Under the pieces are notes generated by a model. The model was given only the letters and a program-made list of their open reading frames with translations. It searched no databases and was not told the origin of the DNA. The position numbers and the translations under genes were made by a program. A DNA stretch of 64,000 bases. It comes from DSWT01 sp035373625. Its GTDB lineage: Bacteria > Chloroflexota > Anaerolineae > B4-G1 > SLSP01. Below are positions 18,001 through 27,328 of the stretch, piece by piece (position 1 is the first letter of the stretch; each line of letters opens with the position of its first letter). The stretch lies in contig DAOSNS010000005.1 in the NCBI GenBank assembly GCA_035373625.1, forward strand, positions 62,001-126,000, read 5' to 3'.

Positions 18001-18121
18001 TGGAGTCGCGCCGGCGGTCATCAACGCGATTTACGACGCCACAGGCGTGATGATGACGCGCACGCCGGTCACGCCGGAGCGCTTGTGGCGCGCGCTGCGG
18101 GAGGCGCAGGGACAGCCCTGA
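15086..18121 (+). CDS. Molybdenum hydroxylase (xanthine dehydrogenase family) large subunit fused to a cysteine-less ferredoxin-like domain
   Basis: 1011 residues. Residues 1-160 align with the small [2Fe-2S] subunit of xanthine dehydrogenases (KFGSEDGADGYSTVLLNG and GAIQSGYDTPALILAGKAL, then SRETGYVK), but all eight cluster-ligating cysteines are replaced, by S38, D43, S46, V58, S105, D108, S140 and E142. From about residue 250 the Mo-binding subunit follows: a first aldehyde-oxidase/XDH a/b hammerhead domain (GKPLPKVDAPKLAQG onward), then the molybdopterin-cytosine-dinucleotide domain with ATDLGTGSD. The catalytic Glu motif is kept as GVKSVAEIVVNG near the C-terminus. No FAD subunit or intact ferredoxin subunit is nearby. 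A GTCAGC-type repeat island lies in frame at about 17538-17572. Substrate unknown; electrons cannot leave by the usual Fe-S route in this chain. Confidence 0.88.
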   Translation: MRITMTLNNTPRTFDIEPRETLFHLLRRSGIKSVKFGSEDGADGYSTVLLNGRLCNSVVTLAAQADGATVLTVEGLSGHQHPGWNQKAELHPLQRAFIETGAIQSGYDTPALILAGKALLDRNPRPTEAEVRDAISGIVSRETGYVKPVQAILRAAAYLRGEDPGPVLGGSDLGDLGEALFRPPEGLFTLPDTPEPPDFGGGGWTDTQTRVKVQPKTVVTTEPEKFAVVGKPLPKVDAPKLAQGQPAFVADFERPGMLYAKILHSPHAHARIKDIDTRQAEALPGVRAVLTYKNVPRVIYSTAGQSYPIPGPLDYVSFDNKVRYVGDRVAAVAAETPEIAEQALELIKVTYEVLPPVLSLDAAMAEGAPIIHDEADYVNFGDSDPTRNLVAKVRIDLGNVDAACAQADYVFEAEVETQKMKHVPLEPWVVLTYWDEDDRLVILSSTQVPFHVRRILAPVLGLTEGQIRVIKPRIGAAFGNKQEIYEDIPAHLTIATGRPVLLELTREEQFIYTTTRHPMRVRYRVGVNKDGTMVAQDMRAWSDTGAYGGHGLTVLGNTGHKTLPIYNTPNVRFWGETYYTTLPRSGAYRGYGVTQGVVATETLITRIAVELGMDPLAFRLNNIVKPHTENIMSKVWSEGREAHGEMIETNALREAAIQGAAAVGWAQKYGNPNWHTVPGAPHLRRGIGVAFLMQGSGIPNLDMAAASIKMNDDGSFNLMIGATDLGTGSDTVLGQIAAEVLGCTLDKLIIRSSDTDVTPFDKGAYASSTTYISGGAVARAAEEVARQIKAVAEEMTGVPADDITLRSNYAWLGQPSGASFQPSSVSDQQAISFRDIAMYATHKQNQHQIMGMASFVSPVSPPPFAAQFAEVTVDTETGQTTVDNLLIAVDSGTIVNPLTAGGQADGGMLQALGYALTEELVYDETGRTLNPRFDDYRVFRADESPPMETLFVQTFEPSHPLGVKSVAEIVVNGVAPAVINAIYDATGVMMTRTPVTPERLWRALREAQGQP

Positions 18122-18132
18122 ACCAGCATCAG

Positions 18133-18161
18133 AAAAAGCGGCGCACCAGGCGCCGCTTTTT
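18133..18161 (+). terminator. Rho-independent terminator
   Basis: AAAAAGCGGCGC, loop ACCAG, GCGCCGCTTTTT, 12 nt after the molybdenum hydroxylase stop. Confidence 0.92.
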
Positions 18162-18324
18162 ATTTTCCATCAGCAGATTGAGCAGATGAAGCAGATTTGA
18201 TCTGCTCAATTCGCTCAATCCATTCCGAAAATAGCTCTCCTTCCATGTAATTTTCATCTTTGGTGGAGAGCGCAGTTCATGTTGTCTGCTGACAAAAAAG
18301 CCAAGAGGTAAGAAACACATTTCG

Positions 18325-18333
18325 TGTTATAAT
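18325..18333 (+). promoter_or_regulatory. Extended -10 promoter for the DUF4914 gene
   Basis: TGTTATAAT, TG-extended perfect -10, 83 nt ahead of the chosen start. The rest of the 294-nt gap 18122-18415 holds the terminator above and a run of CAGATTGAGCAGATGAAGCAG-like short repeats at 18170-18225. Confidence 0.5.
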
Positions 18334-18415
18334 GGTACGAACTTTTTTAGTCGCCGCGCTCCTATCCAGCCCGGGAACGCGCGACCGGTATCTCAGAAGG
18401 AAAGGAGAAGATGCG

Positions 18416-20293
18416 ATGGATTGGCATATTTTCAATCCGCCAGAGGAGGCACGGCGGATCCTGGAAGCATGTCCCTCCGTGGTTGTCGCCAGTTCGATCA
18501 ACGAGCTGGTCAATATGGCCTGCGGCGGCCTGGGCAGCAGTTACACCGAAGTCAGCTACGAGATTCCCGACCGCGGTAAGGTCATTGAAGCGACGGTGTG
18601 TCGGGTGCGAAACGGTGTCGCGGTCAATTATCCTGAACCGTACATGCGCCGCCGCGACCCGGATTGTCTCGTCATCGCCGATGATAAGCCCACCGACAAG
18701 CCCACATTCAGAGAACGCTACGGCGAAGATTTCCACACCGTCCGCCAGGCCACCTTCGACTGGCTCAAAACCCAGCCTTTGGTGATTTTCGCCTTCACCG
18801 CCGGACCGAGAGGGCTGGGCAGCGAGACGCTTTGCATTGCCCCGGCCAATGCGGGCTTCTTCGCCCTGGGCCTGGCCCTGTTGCAAGGCATCACACCCAC
18901 CGCCGAGATTCCTCCCGATTTTCATCCCACAGCCATTATCTACGTAGCACCGACATTCCGGCACACGCACTTTGAGGGGAAGCAGGTGGTCGTCCACAAC
19001 CGGCTGGATGACCTGCACGAGATGTTCTCCTATAATCTCTATCCCGGCCCTAGCGCCAAGAAGGGCGTCTACGGGATGCTGATCACGCAGGGTGAGCGCG
19101 AAGGTTGGGTCACGGCGCATTGTTCTGCCGTGCGCGTGGTGACGCCTTATGACAACACGGTGGTCATCATGCACGAGGGCGCGAGCGGCGGCGGCAAGAG
19201 CGAGATGCTCGAGCAGGCACACCGCGAGAGTGACGGACGATTGCTGCTCGGCGAGAACATTGTCACCGGCGAGAAACGTTATCTCGAAATCCCCCGCACC
19301 TGCGATTTGAATCCCATCGCCGACGATATGGCCGTGTGCCATCCGGCCATCCAGAAGAACAGCGGCCGGCTGACAATCGAGGACGCCGAGGAAGCCTGGT
19401 TTGTGCGCGTCAACCACATCGAGCACTACGGCACCGATGTCTACCTGGAACGCTTGACCGCCGAGGCCACCACGCCGATGTTGTTTTTGAATATTGACGC
19501 CGTACCGCGCGGGCGCGCGTTGATCTGGGAACACATCGAGGATGCACCCGGCAAACGCTGCCCCAATCCTCGCGTTGTCGTGCCGCGCACGGCTGTGCCT
19601 GACATCGTCAACGGGCCGGTGCGGGTGGACATTCGCAGCTTTGGGGTACGCACGCCGCCCTGCACCCGCGACAATCCCACGTATGGCATCATTGGGTTGT
19701 TCCACCTGCTGCCGCCGGCGCTGGCGTGGTTGTGGCGGCTGGTCTCGCCGCGTGGCTATGAGAATCCGAGCATCACCGACAGCAACGGGATGAGCAGTGA
19801 GGGCGTCGGCTCGTACTGGCCTTTCGCTACCGGGCGCAAAGTGGATCAGGCCAACCTGTTGTTGGAACAGTTCCGTGACAATACCCGCACGCGGTACATT
19901 CTCTGCCCTAACCAGTACATCGGCGCGTGGCGCGTGGGCTTTATGCCGCAGTGGATCGCCCGCGAATATATGGCGCGGCGCGGCACTGCGCCGTTCAAGC
20001 CGGAACAACTACGCCCTACACGCTGCAACTTGCTCGGCTATCGCCTGCATTATTTGCAGGTAGAAGGGCGTATGATCACGAATTACCTGACAAAAGTGGA
20101 AGTTCAGCCCGAAGTCGGTGAAGAAGCATACGACATCGGTGCGAAAATCCTGACCGATTTCTTCCACAAATGTTTGAAAGAATTCTACACGAACGATCTG
20201 CTGCCTTTGGGTCGCCGCATCATCGAATGTTGCTTTGACGGCGGGAGCGTCACCGATTACGAGGCGCTCATCCCTGCGTATGTCGGGGATTGA
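18416..20293 (+). CDS. DUF4914 family P-loop protein (PEP carboxykinase-like)
   Basis: 625 residues, close to the usual length of the uncharacterised DUF4914 family. The start at 18416 has AAGGAG 8 nt upstream. The centre carries a nucleotide-binding loop EGASGGGKSEM (about residues 254-264) in a context (VVIMHEGASGGGKS) like the kinase-1 loop of PEP carboxykinases and HPr kinases. Later blocks such as DSNGMSSEGVGSYWPFATGRK and NQYIGAWRVGF are highly ordered and also recall the ATP-binding half of PEP carboxykinase. No enzymatic function is established to my knowledge. It is transcribed alone. I assign the family with fair confidence and the fold relation as inference. Confidence 0.78.
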   Translation: MDWHIFNPPEEARRILEACPSVVVASSINELVNMACGGLGSSYTEVSYEIPDRGKVIEATVCRVRNGVAVNYPEPYMRRRDPDCLVIADDKPTDKPTFRERYGEDFHTVRQATFDWLKTQPLVIFAFTAGPRGLGSETLCIAPANAGFFALGLALLQGITPTAEIPPDFHPTAIIYVAPTFRHTHFEGKQVVVHNRLDDLHEMFSYNLYPGPSAKKGVYGMLITQGEREGWVTAHCSAVRVVTPYDNTVVIMHEGASGGGKSEMLEQAHRESDGRLLLGENIVTGEKRYLEIPRTCDLNPIADDMAVCHPAIQKNSGRLTIEDAEEAWFVRVNHIEHYGTDVYLERLTAEATTPMLFLNIDAVPRGRALIWEHIEDAPGKRCPNPRVVVPRTAVPDIVNGPVRVDIRSFGVRTPPCTRDNPTYGIIGLFHLLPPALAWLWRLVSPRGYENPSITDSNGMSSEGVGSYWPFATGRKVDQANLLLEQFRDNTRTRYILCPNQYIGAWRVGFMPQWIAREYMARRGTAPFKPEQLRPTRCNLLGYRLHYLQVEGRMITNYLTKVEVQPEVGEEAYDIGAKILTDFFHKCLKEFYTNDLLPLGRRIIECCFDGGSVTDYEALIPAYVGD

Positions 20294-20299
20294 AATTCA

Positions 20300-20356
20300 G
20301 AATCAGGGATTGGGGATTGGGATTAGGAGACTGCCCGGTTCCCGGTCCCTGATCCT
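20300..20356. repeat. GGGATTG tandem units with inverted partner
   Basis: AATCAGGGATTGGGGATTGGG is partly mirrored by TCCCTGATCC about 30 nt further on, forming a weak hairpin behind the DUF4914 gene. It is one of the 7-bp repeat islands. Confidence 0.5.
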
Positions 20357-20474
20357 TTTGTGGGGCATTTTTATCCTGTGAATCCTGTTAGCCCTCGCTG
20401 GTACGGGAATTCGTAAGACACCGATTTTATTCAACCGTAATCCGATTTTAACCTTCGTCCCCTCAATACCACTA

Positions 20475-20525
20475 TATAATGAAGAGTAGAGGCAATGGTG
20501 CAGGCATAGGCTTGCTGGCCATTGC
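20475..20525 (+). promoter_or_regulatory. -10 element and 5'-leader hairpin of the DUF11 surface-protein gene
   Basis: TATAAT at 20475-20480 would start transcription near 20487. The leader then holds GCAATGG (20492-20498) pairing with CCATTGC (20519-20525) around a 20-nt loop, 36 nt before the start codon. No -35 of quality is seen. Role of the hairpin unknown. Confidence 0.4.
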
Positions 20526-20560
20526 AAGGTATCTTTCACAAGAACCAGGAGGTGGACAAA

Positions 20561-23500
20561 ATGGTTAAAAGAAGTATGTTCCTCATAGGAACGGTTTTAA
20601 TGTCCCTCGGCGCAATCGTCGCCCTGCTGGTGTTGCTTGCACCGCCACGGACGACAGTCTATGCGGCACCGCCTCCCGGCTGCACCCAAATCGGCCTCGA
20701 CATCACCAACGATACAACCTGGAACGCCGCCTGCTATGAGATCATGACCACGACCGTGACCATCGCCCCAGGTGCAACGCTCACAATCACCCCACCGGTC
20801 ACGGGCACGCACATCTACTTCCAGACCGGCACCCGCCTCCAGGTGGAAGGGCGACTCCAGGCACTCGGCACCGCCACCCGTCCCATCACCTTTACGGCCT
20901 CCAATCCCACAGAAGCAAGCCCGTGCGGTGGACAGGGGCGCTGGTTAGGCATCATCTTTGGAGCGAACAGCATCCGCAACCGCATCCAGTACGCGCTCAT
21001 CGAGTACGCCTGCACCGGCATCGCTCCCAGCGGTTCCACGCAGATCGGCGACGGCGACTGGATTCTCTCCAACACGCTGCGCTACAACGGTGGAATCGGG
21101 GAGTTCAACGGCGCCATCGGCGGCGACATAGACTATTCCCAGATTCAGTACAACACCATCTACAGTTCAAGTCAGGGGATTGTCTTGAACGAGGGTAGTC
21201 ACAACTTCATCACGGATAACACCATCAGAGACATCGCCAGGACCGGTGTGCATCTGAAACGCGGCGGCACCGGTGGAGGCAATTACAACAACATCAACCG
21301 CAATGTCATTTACAACTGTGGACTGGAAGGCATCCGCACGGCCGACAGCAACTACAACGCCATCACATATAACACCATCCACAACTGCGGCACGGCCGGG
21401 GTCTACGCCGAAGACAGCAGCGGCAATTCCGTCAACAATAACGACATCTATGATTGCGGCGCCGCAGGCATCTATCTGGACAACGGCAGTTCCAACAACG
21501 CGAACGACAATGTTATTTACCGGACGATGTTGAGCAGCGCGCAGACGAGTGGGGCTATCTCGATCATCAGCCAGACTTCCGTGCTGCTTCAGAACAACTT
21601 CATCTACAACAACGGCGGTGGCAGCGGCTATCGGGGCGGTATTTACGTGGATAAGACCCCCGATGTGATGAATCGCTTCCTGAACAATGTCATCTATGAT
21701 ACGCAGACCAACGCCATCGCCTTCACCGCCGATACCAGCAATGATTCCATCAACCGTGTGTGGTACAACGCGCTGTGCTCCGTTCCGGCGCACGAGCTGC
21801 GCAACGACGCCACCGTCGCCATCGAGGCCAATCACAACCGCTGGGGCACGCCGCATCCCAACGTCCCCACCATCGGCAACACTCCCCTCACCGACAATAT
21901 CCGTGGATCGGTGGCCTCGCTGGCAAACTGGATCACGCTCACCGTCGCCGGCAATGCAAACGGTCAGGTGACGGTAAGACTGCGCGATCAGGACGGGCAC
22001 ACCGTCCCGCCGGCGCTGTCACCGGCGCGCACCCCCACGCTGCCTGCGCCCAATGCCCGCCGGATCACCCTGCAGAGCAACTGGGGCACCCTGGATCCCG
22101 CTACCGTGGTCGTGGATAGCAGTGGCTTCGGCTCAACCATCCTCCGGCAAGGCGCCGGCCCCGCGCCCGCGCAGATTATCCTCACCGCCACGGACTTTTG
22201 CAACGAAGCCGTGACCACCACGCTGGCCGTGCCGGATCTGGTGATCACCAAAACGGCTCTGACCACCCAAACCGTGGTCGGTGGCCTGGTGACGTACAGA
22301 ATTGATTACGCCAATCGGGGCAACGATAGCGCGACCAACCTGACCATCCGCGATACCCTGCCGACGGGTATGCAATGGGTGGCGGATACCGCCGTGCCCC
22401 CCTGGACGCGGGTGAGGACCACGCCGACGGTTGATTGGACATTGCCCACGCTGGCAGCCGGCGCGAGTGGAAATTTCTTGATGACGGCCACGGTGAACAC
22501 AACCGCCGTCTGTGGCCAGTCGCTGATCAACACGGCCCTCATCACCGGCACAACATTGGAAGCGCGATTGGACAACAACACCGCCAACGCTGCGCCGGTG
22601 ACGGTGCTCTGCCCGGCCGTCGCCATCACCAAGACCGGCACGCTGCTTTCCAAAGTCGGCGACGTGGTCACGTACACGTACACCATCAGGAACACCAGCG
22701 TTCCGCCCACTGCGCCACCGCTGGATATGGTGAGCCTTGTGGATGTCGGCATCGGCTGGCCGGGCCTGGGCAATCTGAGCGCCCTCGCAGTCGCCAACGG
22801 CTGTGGGCCGCTGGCGACCGGCGCGACCTGCACATTCCAGGTTCCCCGCACCGTCGCGGCGGGCGACCCCGATCCGCTCGTCAATGTGGTCACAGCGACC
22901 TATCGGCTCACCGCGTTCAATCAGACGGTCACGGCGACGGATAGCCACAGCGTCAACCTGTTCCAACCACGGATTACCTTCAGCAAGACGGGCGATCCGG
23001 TGAGCAAGGTGGGCGATCCGGTGACGTATACGCTGACGTTGACCAACACCAGCTCCAACGACACGCCCGATCTGCGCTGTCGCATCACGGACGCGCTGTT
23101 GGGGCTGAATCAGGCGGTGACGCTGACCTGGAACGCCGCGCCTTATGTCATCGTCCGCCCGTTCACCGTCCCCGCCGGCGCAGCGGATCCGCTGGTCAAC
23201 ACGGCCAATGTCACCTGCTCACCTGTGGGCTTCACCAATGTCATCACCGCCACGGATAGCCACAGCGTCAACCTGTTCCAACCGCGGATTGCGTTCAACA
23301 AGACAGGCAATGCCTTGAGCAAGATCGGCGACCCGGTGACGTATACGCTGACGTTGACCAACACCAGCTCCAACGACACGCCCGACCTGCACTGTCGCAT
23401 CACGGACGCGCTGTTGGGGCTGAATCAGGCGGTGACGCTGACCTGGAACGCCGCGCCTTATGTCATCGTCCGCCCGTTCACCGTCCCCGCCGGCGCAGCG

Positions 23501-26500
23501 GATCCGCTGGTCAACACGGCCAATGTCACCTGCTCACCTGTGGGCTTCACCAATGTCATCACCGCCACGGATAGCCACAGCGTCAACCTGTTCCAGCCGG
23601 CCATCCGGGTGACGAAAGACGGCCCACCTGAGGCGCATCCCGGTTATACGATTACCTACACCTTCCACATCACCAACACCGGTTCCGTGGATAGCCCGGC
23701 GTTGATCCTCGATGCGGTCAACGATGTCGGCGTGGGCTGGCCGGGGTTGGGCGATCTGACCTCACAGGCGGCGGCCAACGGCTGTACGTCGCTCGCCGCC
23801 GGCGCCGGCTGTATGTTCAGCGTCCCATACGCCGTCCCGGTCAACACGCCGAACGGCAATCGGAGCAACGTTGTGAGCGTGCGGTATCATCCGTTGGGCT
23901 TCTCTAACCCCATCACGGCCACGGATCAGCATACCCTCGCCATCACCGGCGCGGTAGACCTCGTCGTCATCAAGGACGACAACGTCGGCCCGATCACCAA
24001 TACGCTGATGACGACGGCAAACCGCGTCGCATTCGAGCGCTGGCAGCAGACGGCCGGCGCACTGCTGATGGCCGCCGAACCGTACCACCGCGCCTTCGTG
24101 TTCGACGGGGACGTGGTCACATACACAATTTCTGTGGTCAACGTGGGTGTCGTCACGGCAACCAATGTGGTGCTGACGGAAACGCTGCCGCTGTATACAA
24201 GCTACATCGGCTACGATTGGACATTGGTGAGCGGACGTACCTACCGGATGAACATCGGGGTTTTGCCGCCGGGCGAAGGCGTCGTGCGTTACTTCGTCGT
24301 GCGCGTGAATGAACCGCTGCCCACCGACATCCACAACCTGGACAACCTGGTGTGCGGTTGGAGCGCCGAGGGCGATATGACGCCCGCCGATAACTGCAAC
24401 CACGAGGACACGCCCGTCCTGCGCCGTCCGCAGATCGAAAAGACGTTCACCTCGTTCATGGGTGTGGCGGGAGAGGTCATCTCGTTCACCATCACCTACA
24501 CCAACCCCAACAACGTGCCCATTGCCGGGGTGCGCCTCACCGACACGTTACCGTCGGATACGTTCTGGCAGAGCGACACGGCGACCGCCATCGGCTGGAC
24601 GCGCATGATGACCATGCCCGAAATCGTCTGGTACACCCCCACCCTCGGCGCGGGCGCCGTAGGCCGCTTCGTGCTCAACGTGATCTATAACCCGCGGGTG
24701 CGCGTGTGCGACATCACACTGACCAATACCGTCACCATGACGGTGCTCAATCCCAATACACCATACTTCGCCGACGCGGACACGGCCACCTTCACCATCC
24801 GCTGCCCGGCCGACCTGACGGTCATCAAGGACGACGACGTCGGGCCGACAACGCCTTTCGCGGCGCAGAAACAGGAAACCATCGCGCGTCTGTCGGAGCG
24901 CGAGGTCAGCACAATGGGCATCACCCAACACCGCGAATTCGTCTACGAGGGAGATGTCATCACCTATACCATCGCCGTTGAAAATGTGGGGCCGTACACG
25001 GCCACGAACGTCATCCTCACGGAGATTCTGCCACTGTACACCGATTACATCGGCTACGGGTGGCATTTTGCAGGCGGGCGGACGTACACGATGGCCTTGG
25101 GCACGCTGGGGTTGGGGCAAGGCGGCATCTACTATTTCGTCGTCCGCGCGCACGAGACCATCCCCGAAGGCGTCAACAACCTGGTCAACTACGTCTGCGG
25201 TTGGAGCCGTGAACCGGATTACCATCCGGCCGATAACTGCAACTACGAGGACACGCCGCTGCGCCGCCGACCGTTGCGCGTTTCCAAGACCGTGCCACGC
25301 TGTATCGCGCCGGGCGATTATTTCGACTACAGTACCTTCTATACCAACACCAACCGGACGACCGGCTTCACCAACGTCCCCATCACCGATACGCTCTCGC
25401 CTTACATTATCTATGCCGGTTCGCCGACGCTCTGGACATGCACCGGGCAGATATGTCGCATCAACATTCCGTCCATTCCGGCACAGACCTACAATCAGGC
25501 CGGCCCGCCCCTGCCGGTGCGCCTCAGTCCCGCCTTCTCTTATACCAACGAAAGCCGCATCGTGAACACCATCGAGATCAGCGGTGGGTATCGCTACATC
25601 CTCACCAGCACCGTAGACCTCGGCCCGGATCTGGCGGTGGCGAAGAACGACAACATCGGCCCGCTGCCGCTCGCGCAGCAAGCCGCGTGGGAAGAGATCA
25701 CCGCCCAACTCGGACGGCCGATGACGGCCCAAAACGTCGCGCAACGCCTCTACGCGAAGCCCGGTGAGATCATCAGCTACACGGTCCTGTATGTGAACAG
25801 CGGCGTCGGCACGGCGCATAACGTCGTGCTTACCGAGCGCCTGCCGGATTACACCCGTTATGTCGGCGGCGGATGGACGCCTTACGGTGGGCCTTATTAC
25901 CGGATGAACGTCGGTACGCTGGCGCCGGGACAGGGCGGCGAACTGACCTTTGTGGTCGAGGTCATCAAGCCCTTCCCGCTCGGCATAGACCGCGTGGTCA
26001 ACGAGGTGCGCATCACCACGACCGACCCGGAGTGTGATACGACGAACAACAGCTCCAACGACGATACGCCGATCCGCACCGACACGCTGCTCTATGTCGC
26101 CAACCGCACGTCGAACACGATTGACGTGTTCCGGACCACCGACTATGCCTATCTCACCAGCATCTCCACCGGCGACGCGCCCTTCGGGATGTTAGTGGTG
26201 GGCAATCAACTGTATGTCGTCAACAACGCCTCCGCCGCGCCGGACTCGCCCAGCCGGGTGCAGGTCTTCGACCTCGCCACGCACAGGGTCATCACGAGCG
26301 TGGCAACGGGCTTCGGCACGCTGTTCCTGACAGAGCTTGACGGCTACATCTACGCCACCGACCACAGTTACGGCGGCGAAGGCATCACCGTCATCGAACA
26401 CGCCACCCACAACGTCGTCGCCCGCCTCAAACCGGATATGCACCTGGTCTACGATTGGGGCTTCTTCGGCATCACCGCCGATCCCACACGCCACCTGGTC

Positions 26501-27190
26501 TACACTACCAAGCGTTACATGGGCGCGCAGGGGCTGTGGGCGATCACGTCCACCCTCACCCCCCTCGACTTCGGCCTGCAGTACAAGGTGAACACAGGTG
26601 ACAATTTGCCGTACTCTCTCATCTACAACCGCGCAACCGACCACCTCTACGTGACCTTCCCCCATCTGAACGAGTTGCGCGTCTACGACCCGCGCGACTT
26701 CTCGCTGTGGCGTACCTTCGCCACGCAACAGCAAGCGCCCGACGCCAGCTCCACGGACGGCGGCAAGGGCATGGCGGTGATGGGACAGTGTGTCTACAAC
26801 GCAAACTTCGCCGCGCAGTCGGTCAGCGTGCTGGCCGAGGGGCCGTGCACCGACCCGAGCCAGGGTCAAAGCCAGAGCTTCGCGCTGCCGCAGATGCAAG
26901 AGATGTCTGGGCCGCCGGGCACGATCACAATATTCCTTGACCCCCGCATCTATCTACCGATGGTGATGAAGAACTGGCAAGCCTATCCTTATGTGAATCA
27001 CATCGCCGTGGGTGGGAGGCCCAAGGGCCTGGCGGCGGGCGGCGGCATCGTCTTTGTGACGCTGCCGGAGCAGAACCGCGTTGCCGTGATTGACACACGG
27101 CAGGGAAGCGTGGTGCGGTGGATTCCCACGCAGGGAACTTATCCGCACACCGCCGTCATCGTCTACGATTCACCCTGGCCGAATCCATAA
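20561..27190 (+). CDS. Giant secreted surface protein: beta-helix, DUF11 repeats, beta-propeller
   Basis: 2209 residues. The ATG at 20561 follows AGGAGGTGGACAAA and starts a signal peptide (MVKRSMFLIGTVLMSLG to about residue 38, ending VYAA). Residues about 130-400 form a right-handed parallel beta helix with NosD-like N-rich rungs (YNTIYSSSQGI, NNDIYDCGAAGIYLDNGSSN). After a linker come about eight DUF11 modules (DLVITKTAL... type). Two of these, at nt 22961-23590, are almost identical. Three long modules begin with DNVGP or DDVGP. The C-terminus is a YVANRTSNTIDVF-type seven-bladed propeller interrupted by IYLPMVMKNW. There is no LPxTG or transmembrane anchor. It probably mediates surface structure or adhesion; this is inference from architecture. 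Confidence 0.9.
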   Translation: MVKRSMFLIGTVLMSLGAIVALLVLLAPPRTTVYAAPPPGCTQIGLDITNDTTWNAACYEIMTTTVTIAPGATLTITPPVTGTHIYFQTGTRLQVEGRLQALGTATRPITFTASNPTEASPCGGQGRWLGIIFGANSIRNRIQYALIEYACTGIAPSGSTQIGDGDWILSNTLRYNGGIGEFNGAIGGDIDYSQIQYNTIYSSSQGIVLNEGSHNFITDNTIRDIARTGVHLKRGGTGGGNYNNINRNVIYNCGLEGIRTADSNYNAITYNTIHNCGTAGVYAEDSSGNSVNNNDIYDCGAAGIYLDNGSSNNANDNVIYRTMLSSAQTSGAISIISQTSVLLQNNFIYNNGGGSGYRGGIYVDKTPDVMNRFLNNVIYDTQTNAIAFTADTSNDSINRVWYNALCSVPAHELRNDATVAIEANHNRWGTPHPNVPTIGNTPLTDNIRGSVASLANWITLTVAGNANGQVTVRLRDQDGHTVPPALSPARTPTLPAPNARRITLQSNWGTLDPATVVVDSSGFGSTILRQGAGPAPAQIILTATDFCNEAVTTTLAVPDLVITKTALTTQTVVGGLVTYRIDYANRGNDSATNLTIRDTLPTGMQWVADTAVPPWTRVRTTPTVDWTLPTLAAGASGNFLMTATVNTTAVCGQSLINTALITGTTLEARLDNNTANAAPVTVLCPAVAITKTGTLLSKVGDVVTYTYTIRNTSVPPTAPPLDMVSLVDVGIGWPGLGNLSALAVANGCGPLATGATCTFQVPRTVAAGDPDPLVNVVTATYRLTAFNQTVTATDSHSVNLFQPRITFSKTGDPVSKVGDPVTYTLTLTNTSSNDTPDLRCRITDALLGLNQAVTLTWNAAPYVIVRPFTVPAGAADPLVNTANVTCSPVGFTNVITATDSHSVNLFQPRIAFNKTGNALSKIGDPVTYTLTLTNTSSNDTPDLHCRITDALLGLNQAVTLTWNAAPYVIVRPFTVPAGAADPLVNTANVTCSPVGFTNVITATDSHSVNLFQPAIRVTKDGPPEAHPGYTITYTFHITNTGSVDSPALILDAVNDVGVGWPGLGDLTSQAAANGCTSLAAGAGCMFSVPYAVPVNTPNGNRSNVVSVRYHPLGFSNPITATDQHTLAITGAVDLVVIKDDNVGPITNTLMTTANRVAFERWQQTAGALLMAAEPYHRAFVFDGDVVTYTISVVNVGVVTATNVVLTETLPLYTSYIGYDWTLVSGRTYRMNIGVLPPGEGVVRYFVVRVNEPLPTDIHNLDNLVCGWSAEGDMTPADNCNHEDTPVLRRPQIEKTFTSFMGVAGEVISFTITYTNPNNVPIAGVRLTDTLPSDTFWQSDTATAIGWTRMMTMPEIVWYTPTLGAGAVGRFVLNVIYNPRVRVCDITLTNTVTMTVLNPNTPYFADADTATFTIRCPADLTVIKDDDVGPTTPFAAQKQETIARLSEREVSTMGITQHREFVYEGDVITYTIAVENVGPYTATNVILTEILPLYTDYIGYGWHFAGGRTYTMALGTLGLGQGGIYYFVVRAHETIPEGVNNLVNYVCGWSREPDYHPADNCNYEDTPLRRRPLRVSKTVPRCIAPGDYFDYSTFYTNTNRTTGFTNVPITDTLSPYIIYAGSPTLWTCTGQICRINIPSIPAQTYNQAGPPLPVRLSPAFSYTNESRIVNTIEISGGYRYILTSTVDLGPDLAVAKNDNIGPLPLAQQAAWEEITAQLGRPMTAQNVAQRLYAKPGEIISYTVLYVNSGVGTAHNVVLTERLPDYTRYVGGGWTPYGGPYYRMNVGTLAPGQGGELTFVVEVIKPFPLGIDRVVNEVRITTTDPECDTTNNSSNDDTPIRTDTLLYVANRTSNTIDVFRTTDYAYLTSISTGDAPFGMLVVGNQLYVVNNASAAPDSPSRVQVFDLATHRVITSVATGFGTLFLTELDGYIYATDHSYGGEGITVIEHATHNVVARLKPDMHLVYDWGFFGITADPTRHLVYTTKRYMGAQGLWAITSTLTPLDFGLQYKVNTGDNLPYSLIYNRATDHLYVTFPHLNELRVYDPRDFSLWRTFATQQQAPDASSTDGGKGMAVMGQCVYNANFAAQSVSVLAEGPCTDPSQGQSQSFALPQMQEMSGPPGTITIFLDPRIYLPMVMKNWQAYPYVNHIAVGGRPKGLAAGGGIVFVTLPEQNRVAVIDTRQGSVVRWIPTQGTYPHTAVIVYDSPWPNP
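22961..23590 (+). repeat. Two near-identical 315-bp DUF11 units
   Basis: Units 22961-23275 and 23276-23590 encode 105-residue DUF11 modules differing at only a few codons (for example FSKTGDPVSKVGDP versus FNKTGNALSKIGDP). This is a recent in-frame duplication. Confidence 0.9.
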
Positions 27191-27209
27191 AGTCGGCTGA
27201 ACCTGTGAC

Positions 27210-27243
27210 AAAAACCGGGGTTTTCAAAAATCCCGGTTTTTTT
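27210..27243 (+). terminator. Rho-independent terminator
   Basis: AAAAACCGGG pairs with CCCGGTTTTT around a loop that itself pairs TTTT with AAAA, followed by more Ts. 20 nt after the surface-protein stop. Confidence 0.88.
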
Positions 27244-27328
27244 CTTGACGGTATCCTCATTCCCATTATGATAGGAGAGGTGAGGGGTTTCGAGAAGAGA
27301 CGGAAATTTTTCAACGGATGAAACGAGT

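Noticed and set aside
18362..20008. 548-codon open frame on the minus strand
   Set aside because: Antisense to the DUF4914 gene, which has a good ribosome site and P-loop.
20475..20560. c-di-GMP (GEMM) riboswitch before the surface-protein gene
   Set aside because: Only one 7-bp hairpin is visible; the conserved tetraloop/receptor and purine-rich core were not found.
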